DNA from: an uncultured Selenomonadales bacterium
GTDB lineage: Bacteria; Bacillota_C; Negativicutes; Selenomonadales; Selenomonadaceae
Direction of reading: 5' to 3'
DNA: 5,108 nucleotides
Assembly: GCA_947302675.1 (NCBI GenBank)
Contig: CAMYWI010000128.1
Span: 1 to 5,108 of the forward strand
Shown here one piece after another: positions 1 through 3,681 of the stretch; position 1 is the first letter of the stretch, and the number at the start of each line of letters is the position of its first letter. Below the pieces are notes generated by a model. The model was given only the letters and a program-made list of their open reading frames with translations, did not search any database and was not told the origin of the DNA. Position numbers and translations under genes: made by a program.

Positions 1-329
1 TCAATTCCGCCGCCCGCAACTTCGTGATTGACGTTCCACTCCAAAATGTTAATCTTCGCCAAAATGCCCGGCTCCGCGCTGTTATCATAAAGCGTGTCGT
101 AAATCGCCTCGATGCGGGCGTTCATGTTGCCTTCCATATTTTGTCCGCTGTAGCTTTTTTCCAGGCGGCTGATTCTGTCCAAAAGTGCGCCGCTCTGCTC
201 GGTGCCGTAAGTGTCAATTTCAATTCGGGCGAGTTTTGCATTGGCTGATTCTTCTGCCGAACAGAATATCGACGCCGAAAAAATCATCGACGCCGCCAAC
301 GCTCCGCATAAAATTTTCTTCCAACTCAT
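1..329 (-). CDS. Secreted repeat protein, TYGTEQ type (C-terminal part outside window)
   Basis: I see the first 109 codons; the frame runs off the left edge, so total length is unknown. Residues 1-25 look like a signal peptide: MSWKK, then a hydrophobic run, then a CSA|E cleavage site after residue 25. Cys23 lies in SIFC, which is a poor lipobox, so a lipoprotein is less likely. The mature part is polar and helical. It has two related units: one around YGTEQSGALLDRISRLEK and one around YSGQNMEGNMNARIEAIY, sharing the pattern Y-x(5,6)-G-x(3,4)-R-I-x(2)-[LI]. From memory, similar unnamed exported proteins occur in Selenomonas-like Negativicutes; I know of no proven function. An envelope location is inferred from the signal peptide. 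ATG at 327-329 is chosen because GGAGGAA lies 6 nt upstream (336-342); the GTG just before it is in frame but less likely. It is divergently transcribed from the FliD-like gene. Confidence 0.8.
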   Translation of the reverse strand, partial: MSWKKILCGALAASMIFSASIFCSAEESANAKLARIEIDTYGTEQSGALLDRISRLEKSYSGQNMEGNMNARIEAIYDTLYDNSAEPGILAKINILEWNVNHEVAGGGI

Positions 330-335
330 CACAAC

Positions 336-342
336 TTCCTCC
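336..342 (-). promoter_or_regulatory. Ribosome binding site of the secreted repeat protein
   Basis: Read on the minus strand this is GGAGGAA, 6 nt before the ATG at 329. It fixes the start of the left-edge gene, for which the window gives no other evidence. Confidence 0.8.
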
Positions 343-359
343 GCGATATTTTTTTATCG

Positions 360-389
360 ATTATAGCAGGTATCAACTATTTTCTGCAA
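360..389 (-). promoter_or_regulatory. Sigma-A type promoter of the secreted repeat protein
   Basis: On the minus strand, TTGCAG (384-389) is followed after 18 nt by a perfect TATAAT (360-365). The -10 box is preceded by TGC, giving an extended -10 (TGnTATAAT). The predicted start of transcription is near 353, leaving a leader of about 24 nt that contains the ribosome binding site. It lies back to back with the promoter of the FliD-like gene, 16 nt away. Confidence 0.72.
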
Positions 390-405
390 CGTCTTTAAAA
401 ATTTC

Positions 406-434
406 TTGCAACCTTCAGACAAGTGTTGTATAAT
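406..434 (+). promoter_or_regulatory. Sigma-A type promoter of the FliD-like gene
   Basis: TTGCAA (406-411), an exact 17-nt spacer, then a perfect TATAAT (429-434). Transcription should begin near 441, about 42 nt before the ATG at 483. This is a vegetative promoter pattern; I see no sigma-28 (FliA) flagellar-type site, although late flagellar genes commonly use one. It also shows that the longer reading frame opening at 423 cannot be the translated form, because that codon lies inside the promoter. Confidence 0.75.
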
Positions 435-466
435 CGCATTAGAATTTTAGGGAAAGTTTTTTATAC

Positions 467-476
467 AAGGAAGGTG
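467..476 (+). promoter_or_regulatory. Ribosome binding site of the FliD-like gene
   Basis: AAGGAAGGTG ends 6 nt before ATG 483. Together with the upstream promoter it sets the start at 483 rather than at the in-frame GTG at 423. Confidence 0.75.
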
Positions 477-482
477 ATTAAG

Positions 483-1286
483 ATGTCAGGGATTAATTCA
501 ATAGGCAGTGCTGATTACAGTTGGCTGTTCAGTACCAAGACTCAAAGGCAAGATTCTATCTCACAACTTTGGAGTTCCTACAACAACTACCATTCCAACG
601 CGGCGAGTTCGCTTGCGGGTATCAGCGAGATTAATACTAATCTCCAGTCTCTTATGTCGAGTTACGACGACGCCAAGACTGCTTTCAATGCCGAGTTCGA
701 GGAAACTATGTCCGACCTCAGCGAATCCGTCCGGCAAATTTCAAGGTACAGTTTCAACGTCCCGCCAAACGGCGCAATTACCAAAACCGAGACCACCGAC
801 CCCAACGGCATTATCTCAACATCAACCACTTACAGCAAGGATTTGCAATCGGCTCTCGACGCCGTCAGTAATTTTGTCAGCAATTATAACAGCTCCCTCC
901 AATTCTTAAACGATAATGCCTCCGTTTCGCGGCGTGTCGAAAATTTGGCGAACACTTTCAGCGACACGACTTATCGCGCGTCAAGCTACGAGGCAATCGG
1001 TATTTCGGTTCAAAGTAATGGTATGCTCGAAATTAACGAGGAAATGCTTGCCAACGCTATCGTCAATAATCCCGACAAAGTTTCAAGCGTCTTGGGCGAA
1101 GACGGGCTTGCAGGTAAGGCTCAGCAACACGTTTCCTTTGCCACCTCGCAACAGGGCAATCTCTTCCCGTCCGCGCAGTCTATGCTTGGCGACCAAATCA
1201 ATGCCGCCTCGCTCTACACCGGCAAAGCTTATCTTGCCATGTCGTCTTACGCCAGCGTAGGTAACCTTGTCAACATGTTGTTCTGA
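483..1286 (+). CDS. Short FliD-like protein (flagellar hook-associated protein 2, C-terminal-type domain)
   Basis: 267 residues. The region 121-212 resembles the C-terminal part of the flagellar filament cap FliD. A helix (LQSALDAVSNFVSNYNSSLQ, 121-140) is followed by a segment at 152-212 with Y169-E-A-I-G-I-S, then NGMLEINEEML and NNPDKVSSVLGEDGLAGKA, the usual order in FliD C-terminal domains. Residues 1-90 are Ser/Asn-rich and probably helical. No signal peptide or transmembrane segment is visible, as expected for a protein exported by the flagellar apparatus. Typical FliD proteins are well over 400 residues. This one lacks the N-terminal FliD domain and most of the variable outer domains, and it ends in a hydrophobic VGNLVNMLF rather than a long terminal helix. 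No flagellar gene adjoins it. It has its own promoter and terminator, so it is monocistronic. Codons ending in C (GCC, CTC, TTC, AAC, GAC) are frequent, unlike in the clc gene. The fold assignment is fairly firm; a capping role is inference. Confidence 0.75.
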   Translation: MSGINSIGSADYSWLFSTKTQRQDSISQLWSSYNNYHSNAASSLAGISEINTNLQSLMSSYDDAKTAFNAEFEETMSDLSESVRQISRYSFNVPPNGAITKTETTDPNGIISTSTTYSKDLQSALDAVSNFVSNYNSSLQFLNDNASVSRRVENLANTFSDTTYRASSYEAIGISVQSNGMLEINEEMLANAIVNNPDKVSSVLGEDGLAGKAQQHVSFATSQQGNLFPSAQSMLGDQINAASLYTGKAYLAMSSYASVGNLVNMLF

Positions 1287-1300
1287 AAATCTATTCAAGC

Positions 1301-1341
1301 AAAAAAACAGTCGCTCAAAATTTCGGGCGACTAATTTTTTT
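1301..1341. terminator. Bidirectional intrinsic terminator between convergent genes
   Basis: Left arm 1309-1316 and right arm 1325-1332 pair over 8 bp: AGTCGC/GCGACT plus a T-G and a C-G pair, with an 8-nt loop. It is followed by AA and seven T (1335-1341) on the plus strand. Seven A (1301-1307) precede the stem, giving a T-run on the minus strand. It can therefore end transcripts of both the FliD-like gene (stop 1286) and the convergent YbjN-like gene (stop 1376). Confidence 0.85.
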
Positions 1342-1375
1342 ACTTAAGCGCGGCGCGAGCATTGTAGTTTGTGTT

Positions 1376-1846
1376 TTATTCAATCTCGTCAATCGCCTCT
1401 TGCGGCTCCGCGAAACCAAAGACAACTTTCATGAGCGCGTTACCGTACCTTTGAACCGTCGTGATACTGGCAATCACCGCATAATCGATTTGTTCGTAAG
1501 TGGGCGGCGAAAAATCTTTGTTCCCACAGAAAATCGAAACCCTGTAAGAAATTCTGCTGTTGGCAAAGTTGAAGTCGAAACAGCCGGTCTTCAAGCCGTC
1601 ATTCGCACGCAACAAAAATTCGCCGACCTTAGCGCGTTCCTCTTCCTCAACTTTAAACGGAATAAACGTGTGGATAATCAAGTTGTTATCGTAGGCGATA
1701 AACAAAACATCAACGCGACCAAATTTAGCCTTGACGCCAAAACCCGTCCGCGCGACGTTGTTTTCGTCGAACGGCTCGTAAGTCAAGTTGTCCGTCTTGA
1801 AATAATTTTCGACTGCCGCCTTTACCATTTCCACTGAACCTGCCAT
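1376..1846 (-). CDS. YbjN domain-containing protein
   Basis: 156 residues, close to the roughly 160 of Escherichia coli YbjN. It starts MAGSVEMVKAAVENYFK. The fold looks alternating alpha/beta: strands near VDVLFIAY and LIIHTFIPF, a helix at FLLRANDGL, then the family-like stretch GCFDFNF-ANSRISYRVSIF. The C-terminal helix carries AVIASITTVQRYGNALMKVV. YbjN-type proteins resemble type III secretion chaperones in fold and have been linked to stress and motility control in enterobacteria; the biochemical role is not settled. No signal peptide or membrane segment is seen, so it is cytosolic. The frame is open further upstream (to 1990), but AAAGGAGGTC at 1856-1865 and a promoter at 1879-1907 place the start at 1846. 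It is divergent from clc and convergent with the FliD-like gene. The family call rests on pattern memory and is not certain. Confidence 0.68.
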   Translation of the reverse strand: MAGSVEMVKAAVENYFKTDNLTYEPFDENNVARTGFGVKAKFGRVDVLFIAYDNNLIIHTFIPFKVEEEERAKVGEFLLRANDGLKTGCFDFNFANSRISYRVSIFCGNKDFSPPTYEQIDYAVIASITTVQRYGNALMKVVFGFAEPQEAIDEIE

Positions 1847-1855
1847 AAGCGATTC

Positions 1856-1865
1856 GACCTCCTTT
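1856..1865 (-). promoter_or_regulatory. Strong ribosome binding site of the YbjN-like gene
   Basis: Read on the minus strand, AAAGGAGGTC ends 9 nt before the ATG at 1844-1846. It decides between this start and an in-frame ATG at 1910-1912, which has no such site. Confidence 0.85.
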
Positions 1866-1878
1866 GCTTTGTGGGCGA

Positions 1879-1907
1879 ATTTTATTTCATTGAGTAAAAC
1901 TTTGCAA
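1879..1907 (-). promoter_or_regulatory. Sigma-A type promoter of the YbjN-like gene
   Basis: On the minus strand, TTGCAA (1902-1907) is followed by an exact 17-nt spacer and TAAAAT (1879-1884). Transcription should start near 1872, about 26 nt before the ATG. The -35 box is identical to that of the FliD-like gene. Confidence 0.68.
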
Positions 1908-1918
1908 GGCATTTTAAA
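1890..1918 (+). promoter_or_regulatory. Weak candidate promoter for the clc gene
   Basis: TTGAGT (1890-1895), 17 nt, then TTTAAA (1913-1918). Transcription would begin near 1925, almost at the ribosome binding site (1926-1932), leaving a very short leader. It would overlap the minus-strand promoter at 1879-1907. The -10 is poor, so another unseen signal may drive clc. Confidence 0.25.
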
Positions 1919-1925
1919 AATTTTT

Positions 1926-1932
1926 GGAGTGA
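1926..1932 (+). promoter_or_regulatory. Ribosome binding site supporting a TTG start for clc
   Basis: GGAGTGA lies 6 nt before TTG 1939 and 9 nt before a second TTG at 1942. No ATG or GTG in frame lies near it. The first in-frame ATG (codon 61) would remove the first membrane helix. Confidence 0.65.
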
Positions 1933-1938
1933 GAAATA

Positions 1939-3282
1939 TTGTTGAGCAATCGTCGACTCCTGCGCGTGCAATTATTTTTTGAAGGCGCAATCGTTGGGAT
2001 ATTCACGGGCGTGGTCGTGGCGGCGTTGAGATTTTTACTCGACGAGGCGGACATCTATCGCCCGATAATTTTTGCGCGAGTCGACAGTTTAGGGAAAATT
2101 TTACTGGCGGCGGGCGTGATGATTTTGTTCGCGGAGATTTTGGCGCGGGCGGTGAAGTTCGATGCGCAAGTCGGCGGGAGCGGCATACCACAGATAAAAA
2201 AAATCTTGCAGGGGCAAGCGCAAATGTTCAAGCCGTTCCGATTGTTGGTGATAAAATTTTTCGCGACGGTCTTGGCAATCGGCGCGGGTATGTCGCTCGG
2301 TCGGGCGGGAATCAGCGTGCAATTCGGTTCGGTGATTGGAAATTTTTTCTCTAAGATAATTTACGCGGACAAGCGACAGCATGAGGCGGTTGAAGGAAAC
2401 TTTTTATTGACGGCGGGCGCAGGCGCGGGCTTGGCGGCAATCTTCAACGCGCCGCTCGCAGGCGTAATTTTCTGCATAGAGGAGTTGCGCAAGCGGTTTT
2501 CGCAGGAAATTTTAATCGCGGCGATAACGGCGGCGGTTGCGGCATCTTTCGTCGTAAAAATAGTTTTCGGCGTGCGTCCCGTGTTCGAGACGATAACGGC
2601 GACGCCCTTGCACATGCCGTCAGTCATGACGACGCCGAATTTTGAAATGGTAGCCGCGATAAATGCCGCGCCTTTGAAAATCGCCGCGCTGTTTATTTTG
2701 CTCGGTGCGATTTGCGGAGTGGCGGGCGCATTTTTCTCGAAGGCGTTGTTATTTTCGCTGGACGCTTACGACCGCTTAAAAATTTTCGGCGCGAGAAGGT
2801 TTGCAATCCCGTTGTTGTTGGCAATTCCGCTTGGCATTGAACTTCCGCAAGTATTGGGTTGCGGCAATGTTTTAGTCGACGAGATTTTAATCACGCACGC
2901 GGCGTTGAGCTTGCTGATAGTTTTATTGGCGGGGAAAATTTTATTCACGCTGATAAGTTTCGGGACGAATGCGCCAGGCGGATTATTTTTGCCGGTCTTA
3001 GTCATCGGGGCGTTGACTGGAAATATCTTCGCGCGAATCGGCAATGGAATGCATTTATTCACGGCGGATTGGACGACGCTATTTATAATTTTTGGAATGG
3101 CGGCGTTCTTCGCGGCGGTTGTGAAAGCTCCAGTGACGGGCAGCATTTTAATCTTGGAGTTGACGGGGCAATTCTCGCACTTGGTCGGCTTGATAGTCGT
3201 ATCGGGCGCGGCGTTTTTAATCTCGGACTTGTGCGGGGGCGAGCCGATTTTCTCCGCGCTGTCGAATCGAACAAAAAAGTGA
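1939..3282 (+). CDS. CLC-family chloride channel/transporter, with altered gating residues
   Basis: 447 residues, close to bacterial CLC proteins (E. coli ClcA 473), with no C-terminal CBS domains. It is strongly hydrophobic throughout, with many membrane helices. Family signatures occur in order: GSGIP (80-84) with the anion-coordinating Ser81; GRAGI (121-125) in place of the usual GREGP; IEEL (180-183), where Glu182 aligns with the internal proton glutamate Glu203 of ClcA; GLFLP (348-352) for GxFxP; and GGEPIF (433-438), where Phe438 replaces the conserved Tyr445 of GGKPLY. The Ser in GSGIP favours chloride over the fluoride-type CLC. Known work on E. coli ClcA shows that removing the gating glutamate uncouples chloride from proton transport, so this protein may be a passive chloride pathway; that is inference. 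The start is TTG 1939 (or TTG 1942). Its stop codon lies in a terminator hairpin. It stands alone, divergent from the YbjN-like gene. Codons favour GCG, TTG and TTA. Confidence 0.92.
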   Translation: MLSNRRLLRVQLFFEGAIVGIFTGVVVAALRFLLDEADIYRPIIFARVDSLGKILLAAGVMILFAEILARAVKFDAQVGGSGIPQIKKILQGQAQMFKPFRLLVIKFFATVLAIGAGMSLGRAGISVQFGSVIGNFFSKIIYADKRQHEAVEGNFLLTAGAGAGLAAIFNAPLAGVIFCIEELRKRFSQEILIAAITAAVAASFVVKIVFGVRPVFETITATPLHMPSVMTTPNFEMVAAINAAPLKIAALFILLGAICGVAGAFFSKALLFSLDAYDRLKIFGARRFAIPLLLAIPLGIELPQVLGCGNVLVDEILITHAALSLLIVLLAGKILFTLISFGTNAPGGLFLPVLVIGALTGNIFARIGNGMHLFTADWTTLFIIFGMAAFFAAVVKAPVTGSILILELTGQFSHLVGLIVVSGAAFLISDLCGGEPIFSALSNRTKK

Positions 3283-3315
3283 CTGAAGAAAATTCCTCAG
3301 TCACTTAAAATTTTT
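3277..3315. terminator. Bidirectional intrinsic terminator overlapping the clc stop codon
   Basis: A perfect 10-bp stem, AAGTGACTGA (3277-3286) with TCAGTCACTT (3297-3306), encloses a 10-nt loop. On the minus strand the stem runs straight into a T-run (TTTTTT, from the A-run at 3273-3278), giving a strong terminator for the small membrane-protein gene. On the plus strand the stem is followed by AAAA and five T (3311-3315), a weaker end for clc. The clc TGA (3280-3282) lies inside the left arm. Confidence 0.85.
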
Positions 3316-3670
3316 ATCGCCTTAAAGCCTTAGGCTTGCCGAGAATTTCGCTGAGCACGAATGCATTCATGACGGTTGAGGGCGTTAAGTTCAAGTCAAG
3401 CTCCGTCGTTTCCTCGCGAACTTCTTGCACGGGAACTTTTGTTTGAATCTGCGCGGGCGGTTTGAATTTCGGGCGCAACTCGGCTTGTCGAGGAGTCTCG
3501 ATAAAAATTGGAACCTCTTCGCCTGGAAAGTTCGGGTCGTTCGCAAGCGTCGGTATGTCGAAGTCAGGCGAATTATTTTCGGGCGGCGGGAGCCGTCTTT
3601 TTTTGCGGTCGGAAAGGTTATCGATAACCGTGATTGCCAGCCAGATTAAAAATATTGTTGCCAGTTCCAT
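3314..3670 (-). CDS. Small membrane-anchored proline-rich protein, unknown function
   Basis: 118 residues. Residues 3-18 (ATIFLIWLAITV core) form one hydrophobic segment, followed at once by SDRKKRR. The positive-inside rule therefore predicts an N-out, C-in single-pass anchor. Residues 27-75 are proline-rich and acidic, probably extended (LPPPENN, FPGEEVP, RPKFKPP). The C-terminus (about 90-118) looks helical and ends SEILGKPKALRR, a short motif that may be the conserved core. I do not recognise a named family; from memory, similar short endings occur in small conserved proteins of Negativicutes. Its ATG is 4 nt downstream of the RTX gene stop, and its ribosome binding site GGGGTGATT (3673-3681) overlaps the end of that gene, so the two are almost surely one transcript and may be translationally coupled. 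A link to the RTX protein (anchoring, export, regulation) is only contextual. Confidence 0.75.
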   Translation of the reverse strand: MELATIFLIWLAITVIDNLSDRKKRRLPPPENNSPDFDIPTLANDPNFPGEEVPIFIETPRQAELRPKFKPPAQIQTKVPVQEVREETTELDLNLTPSTVMNAFVLSEILGKPKALRR

Positions 3671-3672
3671 AG

Positions 3673-3681
3673 AATCACCCC
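3673..3681 (-). promoter_or_regulatory. Ribosome binding site overlapping the RTX gene stop
   Basis: On the minus strand GGGGTGATT spans the TGA of the RTX gene (3675-3677) and ends 2 nt before the ATG of the small membrane protein (3670). Its purine core GGGG is 9 nt from the start. The overlap suggests translational coupling. Confidence 0.7.

Noticed and set aside
423..482. An upstream GTG start (423) for the FliD-like gene, adding 20 residues
   Set aside because: The codon lies within the promoter (-10 at 429-434), before the predicted transcription start. The ATG at 483 has a good ribosome binding site.
508..1260. Open frames in the second frame of the FliD-like gene (508-909 and 916-1260)
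   Set aside because: They have Arg/Ser/Pro-rich composition with no ribosome binding site or domain, and lie wholly inside a well-supported gene.
1342..1375. A possible small RNA or leader between the terminator and the YbjN-like stop
   Set aside because: It is only 34 nt, with no promoter or stable hairpin.
1847..1990. A longer YbjN-like protein starting at 1990 or at ATG 1912
   Set aside because: Both starts lie upstream of the predicted transcription start (about 1872), and neither has a ribosome binding site. AAAGGAGGTC points to ATG 1846.
2003..3146. Minus-strand open frames across the clc gene
   Set aside because: They overlap a protein with clear CLC signatures, and the biased Ala/Lys/Arg composition is typical of antisense reading of GCG-rich DNA.
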